NCBI GenBank assembly: GCA_024195585.1
Contig: SWBL01000372.1
Coordinates: 1 to 47,192 of the forward strand
DNA length: 47,192 bases
Direction of reading: 5' to 3'
Source of the DNA: Aureobasidium sp. EXF-3400
Lineage: Eukaryota; Ascomycota; Dothideomycetes; Dothideales; Saccotheciaceae
Position numbers and translations under genes: made by a program. Shown here piece by piece: positions 11,924 to 23,240 of the stretch (within the stretch, counting starts at the first letter, position 1; every line of letters begins with the position of its first letter). The notes below the pieces were generated by a model. That model made no database searches and had not been told where the DNA came from. It worked only from the letters and a program-made list of their open reading frames with translations.

Positions 11924-12138
11924 GGCGACGTGTGAATGGCAGCCTAAGCTGAATATTCAGGCAAGAAAAAGAAATGCAGGTGGAAGAAAGAAGTTGGTTG
12001 CTTGAGGCAGGGAGTAACAACAACTTGCCAAACTGCCATGCAACACCATCGACTCACTACGCCAAGGATTTATGAGATCAACCCTCCATCGTCACTTGCC
12101 AACCCTGCCCCTCAATCACACAGACAAAAGCAGCCAAC
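11924..12138. promoter_or_regulatory. Compact divergent promoter, SCD6 / PEX39-like
   Basis: Only 215 nt separate the two start codons, so both core promoters must lie here or overlap the genes. On the PEX39 side two ATGs (12038 and 12072) open short frames that run past the main ATG. They matter only if transcription begins upstream of them. Confidence 0.55.
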
Positions 12139-12688
12139 ATGGCAGAACCACAGTCGACGAGTGATGATACTACAGCTGTGTTCCAGCAATTAGACAATTA
12201 TGACTGGGATCACGACAAAGAATTCCAAACTGCTCTTGCGTCAATCCTCAGGTCTGCAAAGACCCCCGAGCAAACAGCACATTTGACCACACGAGCTCGT
12301 TGTTACTATTACACAAGGTGACACATTTCGCCATTTCTGCTATCTCGAATCCATTCTCATATCTTGTGGTAGGAAATTCAAAGTACCCGTCAATTTCGAA
12401 GCCTATCAAAACTGGCTCGAGTCTCAGCATCAAGTTGCCGCTGAGCCTCAGTCTGTATTGCCTACTGAGCCAGATCATCCACCTTCTATGGGTGATGCTC
12501 CTCCGCCAGCCTCCTTTGCCGAGATATGCGCACTCATTGCAGAGGGTAAACCAATACCTGGTATAAAGGACATTCCTGATACTATTCTGGAAGGCCAGGG
12601 AACCCAAGCCCAAGCTCCTAGACGCAAGAAGCCGTGGGAGAAGGATGCAACTGCGGCGCCAACTCCAAGCTGGGCGGCCCGAACCTGA
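12139..12688 (+). CDS. PEX39-like small KPWE-motif protein (PTS2 import factor candidate)
   Basis: Small soluble protein of 164 aa from exons 12139-12317 and 12373-12688. The 55-nt intron (GTGACA...GTAG) splits an Arg codon, AG|G. Seen: an N-terminal acidic region, a helical stretch (residues 45-80) with FKVPVNFEAYQNWLES, a block SFAEICALIAEGKPIPGI followed by IPDTI (107-131), then a basic RRKKPWEK (143-150). The pairing of a GKPIPGI-type block with a KPWE motif recalls the recently described PEX39 family (human C6orf226, yeast YJR012C), which helps Pex7 import PTS2 proteins into peroxisomes, and the KPWE region of fungal PEX14-like proteins. That assignment is from memory of motifs, not a search. 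It is convergent with the ABP2-type gene, whose stop is 141 nt away. Confidence 0.62.
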
Positions 12689-12829
12689 GCCATTGTATTG
12701 GCGGTGACCAGGTCAATCACGCATTTCTGACTATTCATCACGTAAAAAATTGGACTGCTGATGTTACGATTCGACCTTAGCGGCATTTGTTCTTCGTTAA
12801 TGTTAAAAGCTATGTCACTGTACATGCAT

Positions 12830-15095
12830 TTACAACAAGGCGTCCAGCACTTTGTCTTGCAACCTGTTCAGCTGACCCTTCATAAGTCTGACCGTGAAAT
12901 CAAGCGCCATGTACTTTGCCTTGTAGTCGATCTCAGACTCGTTCATGTTCGCAACTTCCTTGATCATCTCGTGCGCTCGAGCTTCTGCATCGTTCGGATC
13001 CACCTCTTCCGGCTCAATCTCGAGTCCGACAACACAAAACTTGCCACCCACTCCACCGAAACCAGCAGACCAACTGACATCGAACTTCTCCTTGATTCTT
13101 TCTGCATGTTCGTTTGGGCCGATACGTTCCTCCAGACCATTGGCTCTGATTGCAAACCTTTGCACCGCGATCTCCTTCTCTTTACACGGAGTAGCAGAGT
13201 CAAACCCGAGTTGCCGTGATACACCAAGCCAGCTCGTTGCCGCAATGCGGAGAGCATCATCTCTTTTGTTGTCAGAATCTGCCTTGGGTATGCCAAAACG
13301 CTGCAGGATTGCGTCAGACAAGCGCATCGCTTCGGGTCCCAACAATCTGCTTGATCTGCCAGAGAAGTCTGCACGAAGGAGGTCGGTGGCGAGGACTCGC
13401 TTGAGAGCCTCGTATGCAAGGCCTACTTCAGGCTCAGGGTTCTGGCTCTGGCGCGTAGCGGGTGTTTGTGAAGCGGGCCGGGTTTGTGGTTCAGGCCAAT
13501 GAGAGATTGCAGGTTCGGTGTCCATAGGCATTAGACCTTCTGACGCTTGATCAAACTCTTCGTGTGCAAGCACTGACGGTGTGGCAGGTTGTATGGGACC
13601 ACCAGTATTCTCAGGCACTTGCAAAGATAGACGTCCGCGCTCAGGTCGCCGCGGCGGAGCATCATCATCCACTGGTTTGGACATCATGAACACAGGTTTG
13701 TGCAATGGTTTCGTGTAGGCATTAGGACGCAGCAGATGCGACTCGGTATCATATGACATCAAGGAAACAGCTGGAGTACTTCTCTGCGATGCGGATCTTT
13801 CGGCGCTCGGATCCGCTGGGAATGTGGTGTATGGTCCATCCTGAACTGATCGATTTCCTGGGGGCCTACCTCGAGCTTTAGCATTCGTTGCGTTGGCAGT
13901 TGTCCAAGCAGAAGACACCGCAGGACCATGCTTTCTACGTGATCGACCGCGAGAAGATCCTGGTGTGATAGCAGACATCGGCTCGTCATACGGTGGCAAG
14001 CCTGGTGCTCTGGGCTCAAGGGCCGACATGGGATGAGGAGTTGTGGCCGTATCATGAGACTCTTCAACCTGCCATTGAAGATGTTGCGGTGGTCGAGCAG
14101 CTATTGCTGAATGTGGAATCTGTCGTCTTGAAGCGGGGTTCGTCGGTGTCCACATGTCATTAGCAAAGTTTTCCGCAGGTCTGGCACTCAATGGAATTGC
14201 AGACGCGGTATATGATGCTTGTGGCTGCGCATAGAGAACTCGACCTTCATAAGAGAAGGAAGTCGTGAGTAGAGGCTTCTTCGGAGGAGCGGGATCTTTT
14301 TCTGGCGTCTCATTTCTCTTTCGGCCCCTCTTGGGACGAAAAGAAGGATCCAACGCTCTGATGGCAAGATCCTCGTCAGCTGGCACTCCATCTCGACCTC
14401 TGGAAGGATGAGGGTCATGTGGTTGCGGCAGGTCCAAGTAGTAAGAATGCTTCTTGCCAAGTAAGTACTCGAAGAAGGCATCGACATGCATTGCGCGCAT
14501 CCAGCGCTAGATCGAGTGTGAGTTTGAGTGAACGCTTGAGCACTAGGAAAGTTACACAACGGACCTTTAATCTGACGGAGTACTGCTGTACCTTTTGAAC
14601 ACTACCACCTCTCTCTGCCGATGGAGGTTCTACACCCAGTTCTAAGGCTAGTTGTGTCCATGTTTTGATGTCCTTATTGTCGAACCTTTGTACGAGCCCC
14701 CATAATGTGAATATACTGAAATCTTTGCCATCGCTACGAGGTGGCGTTTGAAAGATGCGTCTCAAATCAGAAGTATCGATGTCCAGTGGAAAATACGGAT
14801 TACAGTACAGAATAAACGCAACATACGAATCGACGATAGTCTCTTCTGAGACGTCGCGGCTAGGCAGAGCACGTTGAGTGAGCGGTGCAGATGGTCGCGT
14901 AGGCAGCGTTACAACATGTCTTGGGGATGCAGAAGTCGAATTATGTGGCATGTCGCCATCAGCAGCACCAGCAGTAAAAAGCGAGTTGGGGGTCGCATTA
15001 GCAGACTCCATGTCGTAGTCATGGCCTAGACTACCTCCACGGGCGTGCGATGAGGCCGGAGAGCTGCCAGCGCTCTCCATCATCTCCTCAGACAT
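12830..15095 (-). CDS. ARS-binding protein 2 (Abp2)-like nuclear protein
   Basis: Related to fission yeast Abp2, a protein that binds replication-origin (ARS) DNA; its role in moulds is poorly known. Exons 15095-14565 and 14506-12830 give 735 aa. The 58-nt intron (GTCCGT...CTAG) joins YSVRLK to RWMRAMHVDAFFEYLLGKKHSYY. The conserved core spans residues 70-215: ETIVDSYVAFILYCNPYFPLDI, then FSIFTLWGLVQRFD, then the joined segment. The middle is long, disordered and Pro/Ser/Arg-rich with basic clusters (RPKRGRKR, RGRSRRKHG). A conserved-looking C-terminal region ends KVLDALL. The start is uncertain: the frame stays open upstream to about 15293 and includes a basic KSRRKRL stretch, but the first in-frame ATG is 15095, so a 5' exon is possible. 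Confidence 0.7.
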
Positions 15096-15916
15096 ATCTC
15101 TATGCGCAAGTCTCTTTCTTCTCGACTTGGTCTCGTCGATAGAGTCTGTAGCACGTCCGAGCTCGGAGGCTACAACTCCAGGAGTGTCAAGGTATCCGAA
15201 GGACGCCGGGCGGCCAGGGGCCGAGGAAGGCCAGCGATAAAACAAACGTCGAGGCCGAGGGTGAAGTTGATGGACACAGGCTTCCGGTTTCAAGACGTGA
15301 CGTCCAACTTAGTCGGCTTTTGGTGTGGGCGAGAGGTTCGAATAACGGGTCAATTGACTGATTCTGGCCGTGGACGATCTGGAGGAAAGGGGGAATTGTG
15401 AGATATGCAGCCAAAAGTCGTGGTAGCTCCTGCCCGCCGTAGCCCTACGATTACCATTGTGCATAGGCAGGGGTCTTCAGACGAGGCAGCGATTGGATCC
15501 TGTAGAGACTGTGAGATCAAATCTCTATAACATGCTGAAATGCATTCAACCATCACTCGATGTCTTGTTACGTAGCATTGTTATCCTGCTTCGACTCTAC
15601 AAGACTTAACAAACTATTGACACGAGTTTTGTCAAGAAACGCTGGACAGTTGCCGATCTCGTTCACATGGTGGGGAATGCAACCTCGGCTTATTGACCCT
15701 CTCCAAGGTAAAAGCTACACCCTGACGCGCATGGATACAATAACTTGTTCCAGGCATAAGAGGTTTCCCTTTCTTTTCACTCCCTGATCCAAACCTCGAA
15801 ACATTTGCTGTAGCTCCTGAAACATCCAACACTACCTTTTGTTACCCTTTAGAAACAACGACCACCCTCTACTGCGTAATTCTTGAGCTTTTGCTTCATA
15901 CACAGTCCCTTTGATC
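15096..15916. other. Divergent intergenic region, ABP2-like / peroxisomal carrier
   Basis: The left part (15096-15293) stays open in the ABP2-like frame and may be extra coding sequence or 5' leader of that gene. The right part, from about 15780, is the pyrimidine-rich leader of the carrier gene. No RNA gene seen. Confidence 0.55.
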
Positions 15917-16968
15917 ATGTCTCAAACCGCTTCTGTCAAGGACGAGCTGCAGAAGTCGACTGCTACTGCTCCTCCGGATGCAGTTTCTCAGCAATCCGAC
16001 AATGTCGCCCACGCTTTGGCTGGTTCGGGCGGTGGTCTTATCTCCATGGCTCTGACATACCCTCTGATCACCTTGTCAACACGCGCTCAAGTCGAGTCCA
16101 AGAAAGCCGACACCAACGTGCTCCAAGCAGCTCGCAAAATCATCGCTCGCGAAGGTGTCCGCGGTCTATACGCAGGTCTTGAGTCTGCTCTTTTCGGTAT
16201 CAGCGTTACCAACTTTGTCTACTACTATTGGTACGAATGGACCCGTGCTGCTTTCATCAAGGCTGCAAAGGCTGCCAACCGCCCCAACGCTACCAAGCTC
16301 AGCACATTGGAGAGCATGATTGCTGGTGCGCTTGCTGGAAGTGCCACTGTGCTCATCACCAACCCCATCTGGGTCGTCAACACTCGCATGACCGCCCGCA
16401 AGAACGAGAGCGACGAGAGTGCTCTCCCCACCGAGGAAGGAGCAAAGCCCAAGAAGAAGCTCAGCCCCAGCACCATCGGCACTCTTCTGGCCATCATCAA
16501 GGACGAAGGCTTCATGAGACTTTTCGCCGGTGTCCTGCCAGCTCTTGTGCTGGTTATCAACCCTATCCTCCAATACACCATCTTCGAGCAGCTGAAACAG
16601 TCTGTTGAGAAGCGTCGTCGTGTCACACCCAAGGACAGCTTCTACCTTGGTGCTTTGGGCAAGCTGGCAGCCACCACCATCACTTACCCTTACATCACAG
16701 TCAAGTCTAGAGCCCACGTTGCCAGTGGAGAGAAGGAGGGCATGTTCAACAGCTTCTCAAGGATCTTGCGTGAGGAGGGCTGGGCTGGTCTTTACGGAGG
16801 TAAGTTGATACTCATTCGAATATGTGTTACTCGATACTGACGTTCTCTTCAGGTATTGGCCCCAAGGTTACCCAGAGTGTCATCACTGCTGCTTTCCTGT
16901 TCGCGTTCAAGGATGCCCTGTACGACGCAACAGTCAAGGCTCGCAGAACCATTGCCAAAAAGGCATAG
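15917..16968 (+). CDS. Peroxisomal adenine nucleotide carrier (PMP47/ANT1 type)
   Basis: Mitochondrial-carrier-family protein that exchanges ATP for AMP across the peroxisomal membrane to support fatty-acid activation inside. Exons 15917-16799 and 16853-16968 give 332 aa, the normal carrier size. The 53-nt intron splits a Gly codon, G|GT. Three repeats carry degenerate signature motifs near YPLITLSTRAQ (residue 48), NPIWVVNTRM and YPYITVKSRAH. The usual acidic residue is missing from these motifs, which is typical of the PMP34/PMP47 branch. GLYAGLESALFGISVTNFVYYYWYE is also typical of that branch. The tail KARRTIAKKA is basic with no PTS1. The start is the ATG at 15917. It lies about 3.2 kb from the PEX39-like gene. 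Confidence 0.85.
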
Positions 16969-17874
16969 AGGTCTCGGTATTGAGGGGGAGAAGCTTGAAG
17001 GTGCATGTGAGGCCCTCAGTAGGCCGATGACCGGAGAGTATGTGTCTGTCACACCACAGATGAGGTGGAAGGAAGAGTATCAACCGTGTACGATGATGAC
17101 CGTCAACGAGAAGTCAAACAAGAAAAACAGCCTACCTAGCGCATAGACAGTGAAGAGCCCGGAGTTGAAGTTTTTTTTTGTAGTTATCTCGTTCTTTTCA
17201 CAAAATGCATATTATATACCCTGTTTGTTCCCAGCTTATCCCATCGATTGCTTTCAAGTTCATTTTACATCACCTCATGATTCCGAACCCCTACCTCGTC
17301 GCCTCGATAACCTGGCCCTCAACATCCTCCCACTCCCTCTCACATCCCACAACAGCAACAAAAGAAGCCTTGCTAAGCACTCAAACTAACAGCGCTCAAA
17401 ACACCTCGATCAACCAGGCTTGTAAAGTCGAAGAACAGTTGCTCGATAGTGCGACTCGACTGCTTTCTCAAACTGACAAAGGTGCTGGGTGTATACGTGT
17501 TGTGCCATATTATGTCGACTTGTGGCTAGAGGGGAGGAGACTGTGTGTCGTTGGTGTTTTCTGTCTGAGATACTCTACTTCCAAAGGCGATTAGTATCAA
17601 TTTTTGTGGCGGGTATATGTAAAGTACCTCTTGTATCGTTGAGATTAAACATAGAAGAAATTATTATTCTAATTTCACAGCATATCTTGATGGAGATTTT
17701 GTAGTTTTGCAAGTAGTACCGAAGCAGAAAGATTGATCTGCAATCTGACTATCGCCATGGATTAATGACCACAAGATTTGTTCACAGAGACATGAACACT
17801 AGAAATTGGTATATAATTAAGAGTGCTACACAACACAAACAATGCCCGATATACATTCAAGTGGGATGGATAGT
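16969..17874. other. Convergent 3' intergenic region, carrier / CLPTM1
   Basis: Nine hundred bases of 3' flank, AT-rich between about 17580 and 17830. No protein or RNA gene is supported; the short open frames here have no recognisable content. Confidence 0.6.
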
Positions 17875-19849
17875 TTACTTTCTCTTTCTCGAAGCACCGG
17901 CCTTGCTCTGAGCGCCAGAGGTCGAGGCCCCAGTCTTGAGAGGAGTGGCATCCTCTTCAGGTGCAGACTTCAAAGGCTGGTTGGTCTTCTTGTCCTCAAC
18001 TTCTTCGTCATCACCACCCTGACCGAACTCGTTGACACGAGTGTGATCGACCTTGTATGCCCAGGCCTGGTACAGATAGACGAAGAAAATGACATCGTCG
18101 CGCAGGGTTGCCAAACGATGGAGTGTAGGCATCTTGATGGTGAAGGCGAACAGATCATCGATGAAGGTGTTGAGGAACTTGTATGTCATTGCCTTTGCAG
18201 GCATGTGGGCAACACTCTTCAAGCGGTAGTTGATGTACAAGCTGGGCACCATCATGAGGAATCCATATGCGTAAACAGAGCCGACCAGAGTGGCAATGAT
18301 GAAGCTGTACCAGCTCTTGTGAGTTTCGTAGACGAGCGAGTAGCCGGCATAAGCCAGAAGAAGCGGGACTGCGACCATGTACAGGTAGCGGAAAGCAATC
18401 TCATCGTACTCTTGAGTCTTCTTCTCGGTGTCGGAAAGCTTGTGCTTGTCCTCGAAGACAACGCGGTAGGGGATCAGAGAGCCTTCAGGAGCAGCACGAA
18501 CACGGACATCAACAGCCTTTGTGACCTTCCAGGCTTCAATAGCAATGCCCATACCTTGACCAAACAGAATCATCCAGGAGGTGTTTTCGTTGTTGTCCAT
18601 CAAATACAGGAAGATGATGCACTGCATGAAGACGTTGGCGAGGATGGTGCGGACTGAGGTTCCAATGTTGTCTTTCTTCTTCCTCCAATGACTAACATCG
18701 TTCTTGAATGCCAACATCTCGAAAATCATGTGCAAGACACTGACGAAACCAGTGATTCCGAGGAGGTACATGTTAGTATCGAGAAGTACCTCCTTGATCA
18801 TCTCAAGTTCACTACCGTCACCATCTCCAGGAGTAGTCTCTCCACGAGCAATCTTTCTGGCATTCTCCTTCATACCCTCGTCCATGCTTGCCATGACGCT
18901 GAACTTCCAGTTGGGGTCAGTCTGCAGGTCGAGGTTGAGGGGCATCTCCTGCACAGTCGAGTTGAGCTCGGTCATCTGAGAACGAAGCTGCCAGAAGGTG
19001 TTTAGGTAAAGGACAGGATAGTACCAGCCGTTCTGACCAGATTCATCACGAGCACCGGTTGCTTCTAGGGACACGAACTGGCGCATTGCTGGGTGCATCT
19101 GGGCGTAGACAGGAGTTCCGACATTGGGAATGACAGACAGAGTGAAGTTGGGGTGGTAGAAGTTTGAAATGACGGGACCCGAAGGCTCTTCGTCGACTTG
19201 TTCTTCGGGGTCAGAAGAGTCGAGCAGGTTGCGAGTCTTGTGGATCTTCTTCTTGGCCAGGTAGTTTGTCAGGGGTCGAGTAACGCGGTAAGCCTTGAAG
19301 GAATCGTAGCCAGGCTGAGTTGGGTCCATGACACTTCCCGACTGAGAGATATAGATATGGGCCCAGAGTGTTCCATTCTCTTGCACTGACTGAGGAATCT
19401 TGATGGTAGTATGTACCTGACGCTTGTCGGACCAGTCTCCATAGTGGTAGTTACGCTCCTGCAGGACCAGAGATTCGGCGGGCATATGGCTGAGAGCAGG
19501 CATTACGAACGAAGGCGAGACATACATGTTGATGTCCATGGAGGTGTCCTGCTGCCAGAGAGGCATGATCATGTTGGGAATAGCACTGTACGAGGATGCG
19601 GAAGGCTGCTGGCCAGTACCAGCGACGACGGTGGGAACAGGAGCATTTTCGGCTTGCTTTTGTTGTTGGACACCTCCGGTAACCTGCTTGATAGCGAAGT
19701 TGATAAACATGAAAATACCAACTGTCTGGGCGACCGACTTTGCGGTTGACTAGGAAAGTGTTAGTTGAGCTGGACGGCTACCAGAATGCAAGGCTTCTTC
19801 TGACCATCCAGTCAGAGCCCTGGTCGGCTTGTCGCTGTGCTGCAGACAT
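17875..19849 (-). CDS. CLPTM1 family multi-pass membrane protein
   Basis: Fungal member of the CLPTM1/CLPTM1L family. In animals these are ER membrane proteins affecting receptor trafficking and phospholipid scrambling; the fungal role is not established. Exons 19849-19805 (MSAAQRQADQGSDWM) and 19749-17875 give 639 aa. A 55-nt intron (GTCAGA...CTAG) sits after codon 15. A first hydrophobic segment (VGIFMFINFAI) is followed by a large lumenal domain, then about five transmembrane segments in the C-terminal half. Family landmarks include MDNNENTSWMILFGQGMGIAIEAWK, MTYKFLNTFIDDLFAF and MPTLHRLATLRDDVIFFVYLYQ. The charged tail ends in SRKRK, possibly an ER-retention or basic sorting signal. It is divergent from the PNS1-like gene. 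Confidence 0.9.
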
Positions 19850-20616
19850 GATTGACGCAACTCTTTGCTTCCGAGACTTGTCAATCAAGAACAAGAGGAT
19901 TGTCTCTCGATAGGGAGGTGCAGAGATCTGTCGTCTCAAAAGTCGTCAAGCCACCACTCTCAACCCTTGAGCTCCAGCCTCCGCAATTATCCAGCACTCG
20001 GTCTTAAGACGGGTCTTGGAGCATGCACGGTCCACCCGAGTACAAGACGAATGCGGTGTTTCAGATGGACCCCCAAGCCTCCGGCCACCGACTCATGTCT
20101 GCACCTGTCTTTGACCTGCGGATGCCCAAGAAGATAGCGAATTCGGTCTGATATTCTGACAAGTGCCGTCTGGAGACTATCTTCTGCTTTGTCTGGTTTT
20201 CGAGAGTGTCGCGAGTTGGGCACGTGTTGGTGCCTCTGTCACAAGCTACAACACCGCCTGCACAGTCCCGAAACGTCATTTGGACGACCTTAGTGGATAT
20301 TGAGAATAATACCGTTGCTGCCTGCCTCCAACCAACAACATACACCTATAACCTTCGACCTTGGAGGCGTGTCTGTCGGTACTGAACAACCTCTAGGGGC
20401 TCGTTCTTGTCCGGCCCACCTTCACCCCCGCCGTCACCTTCTCGATATTGTCCTTATCGCCGGAGTCATCGTCGAGTTCGGACAAGATCGACCCGCTGCA
20501 ACGCTGCAACTCCCTCCACCTCCAACCTACGCCCTTAGCCATTTATCTCGACTCGGTCCATATCGTATTATCATCCATCCGGCAGCTCTAGCTAGCTGCT
20601 GCCGCCGCTGTCTGTC
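19850..20616. other. Divergent promoter region, CLPTM1 / PNS1-like
   Basis: Serves two divergent genes. The right half (about 20340-20616) is pyrimidine-rich and probably 5' leader of the PNS1-like gene. An open frame running through it into the next gene is in a different frame from the transporter. Confidence 0.55.
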
Positions 20617-22758
20617 ATGTTCTCTGAATGTGAGTCCGTCGATGCGACAAATGTGCAGACGACAGCGCGTGACTGACATACATCAGATGCCTCGCGCTTC
20701 CTGGCGCAATCCCAAAGTCGTCTTTCCTTCACTCAACCTGACCCAGATGCCCGCTCTCGCAATCCCCTCGATCGCCGACGTCAACCTGCCTCGTCCTCTC
20801 GCTACGTCCAACGCACCCCGATGCCTACACCTTATCAGCCTTCGGCCTCAGCCTCATATCTATCCCGCTTTCCATTTGCTTCTCGTCCGCGACATGACGA
20901 CCATGTCCCGCTATTCCAGGGCATCGACCAGGAAGATGCAGAGACACAACACGAGCGGGAGATGGCAGATTATCTAGCTCTCCAAAGGTCTCGCCGCAAC
21001 TTCATCCCCAGCCATCTGACCGAGTCGTCCGAGCTTGAAGACCACACCCTCGAGTCTTCAGAGGTTGCTTCACGAGCTAGTCTCTCGGCTTCAAAACAAA
21101 AGTCGGCTATGGTCGATGTGGAGCTCGGCTCCACCGATAACGACGATGGCTATTCGGATTTTGATAGCATCGACAGAGAGCTCGACGCTCGCCCACCTGC
21201 TTTCCAGACATTCCAGCCTTCGTTACCTCCTCGACAATCTACCTTTCTTCCGCAAGAGACAGATCCAGAAACAGCCTATACTCATCCGAGGCCGCCTAGT
21301 CCGGACGGCGATAGTGTCCCGCCGACAGTCATCCTCCCAGCACCAGAGCCACCACGCCATGATGTCTTCTGGTCTCAGCTGTACAAGATTTGCGTCTTTG
21401 CCATGTTCGCAACCTTCATATTGGTCTGGTTCCATACCTCATCGCCGAACTCCAAGAAGCCTCTAGGCGACACTATCTACTCTGCCCTGACGTCTTCCAT
21501 CAACCTTCTGCTCTGGGATACAGTCATCACCGTGATTGTCGCAATGCTCTGGCTGGCGCTCCTCCGCGAGTACGTGCGCGTCCTGGTCTTCCTAATGCTG
21601 GTCTCGGTTCCCGTCATCCTGTTTTCCTTCTCACTATACCCATTCATTTCAAGTTATAAAGGTGCTTGGCATGGGAGCAGCGTCCAGGACAAGGTCATGC
21701 GCTGGTTCTCTTTTGTTCCAGCAATCGTTGCTTGCGTCTGGGTATATTCGGTTTACAAGGGTCGTCATTCGCTCGGCAAAGCAATTGGCATACTCGAATT
21801 CGCATGCCGCATCGTCACGGCCTCCCCAAGTCTGACTTTGCTAGGATTTGGCACTCTGGGTGTCGTGGTCTGCTTCACTTGGATCTGGATGGGCATGTTC
21901 ACACGACTCTTCCTGGGTGGGCATATGTCAAAGCTTCAGACCTTTATCATTGATCTCAACACATGGTGGTTAGGCTTCTTCTTTGTCATGGTCTACCTTT
22001 GGACTCTGGGCATCATCGCTGGTGTACAGAGGGCTACAACTGCTGCTACCGTCTCGCAGTGGTACTTCCATCGTTTGAGTGTTCCCGCACCGTCGTCAAC
22101 CACAGTTGTGCGAGCTTCTTTCATGCATGCGACAGGACCAATGCTGGGCACGATCTGTTTCTCCACTTTCCTGTCGTTGCTTATCCGACTACCGCTGATC
22201 ATTCTTCCTCGACGCATTGCTAGCATTGTGACACTTTGCGCCTTCTCCATGGTACCGACTTCGCTGGCTGCCCTTACCAATCCCCTGACACTTACCTACG
22301 CTGCCATTCACTCTCAATCTCTGAGTATCAGTGCTAGAGGTTTGTCGCAGCTACATTTCGTCTCTAACACCTCGCCGACAACCACACTCAACCCTTCCGT
22401 CTTCGCGGCACATCCAGGTTCCGGTGGCACCATGATGCCCTACCGTCTTGCCAAGCTACTCCTACATGCGACTCGCTTCATCATGTCATTCGCCCTTGGC
22501 TTTGGAGGATGGGTGTCTACGGCACGCAATGTGCAGTTGGCTGGTGATGGCTTCAAGGGCAGTCTCTATGCCTACATTGTAGGTCTGATAGCAGCTACAA
22601 TTGGCTGGGCAGTTCTGGGAGCTATCGAAGGCGTTATTGGTGGTGTAGTGGATGCAAGCGTTGTCTGCTGGGCCAGTGAGACTGGTGGCAGAGGTGGAGC
22701 AGGTGAGGCGAGATACTGCCGTGAAGCGGGCGAGCTCTTTGGAGAGGGAGATTACTAG
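20617..22758 (+). CDS. PNS1 / choline transporter-like (CTL) family membrane protein
   Basis: Member of the CTL/SLC44 family. Human members carry choline, but yeast Pns1 has no proven substrate. A 13-nt coding exon, 20617-20629 (MFSE plus one base), splices over a 57-nt intron (GTGAGT, CTGAC branch, ATCAG) to 20687-22758, giving 694 aa. The joined frame runs on into the frame that contains the in-frame ATG at 20821; using that internal ATG would give 645 aa. The first 180 residues are disordered. About ten hydrophobic segments follow. The family C-terminal block GWAVLGAIEGVIGGVVDASVVC precedes a short hydrophilic tail ending GEGDY. The short first exon is inferred from consensus sites and frame, so the exact N-terminus needs RNA support. 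Confidence 0.82.
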
Positions 22759-23240
22759 TCTTTCTTTCTTTGATTTGGACACCTCGTTATTTGTTTCTTC
22801 TTGCTTACGCGTAAGCTGGGTTGTTGGTGTTACTGGGTGTTTGGTTTGGCTCTTTTCGATGGCACACGATACCCATAGGGTGTGCAGGTTTGCTTACTGG
22901 GGCATTACACGGATCATAGGAGGGGCGTTTTTCTGGGTTAGTTTTTCGCTGAGAGACGAGTCGATAGGATTGAATATCATACAGTCACATATTTTTCTTC
23001 ACGTTCCTTGTGGAAAGTAGGCTGTAGTGTTGAGTAAATTTATGATGTACAGAAATGGAAGGATAAGGACGAGATTGAGTCCTCTGAACTCCTTGTCTCG
23101 TCGTTTCTTCTCGCCTTGTAAACGCCTTGAGCTATGCATTGCCATATTGTATCAAAGAGCAAACCCCGTTTCCCTGCCCTGCTAAAAGTGTCATGCCGTC
23201 GTGTGAAATTTCTCGAACCCTTCTTTTGGACTCTTCTCTA
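22759..23240. other. Convergent 3' intergenic region, PNS1-like / CSN1
   Basis: Contains a perfect 14-bp palindrome, GCTTACGCGTAAGC, at 22803-22816. Otherwise only 3' flanks with no coding signal. Confidence 0.6.

Noticed and set aside
20300..20977. 225-codon open frame across the PNS1-like leader and 5' end
   Set aside because: Different frame from the transporter, low-complexity Pro/Ser/Arg content, starts in promoter sequence.
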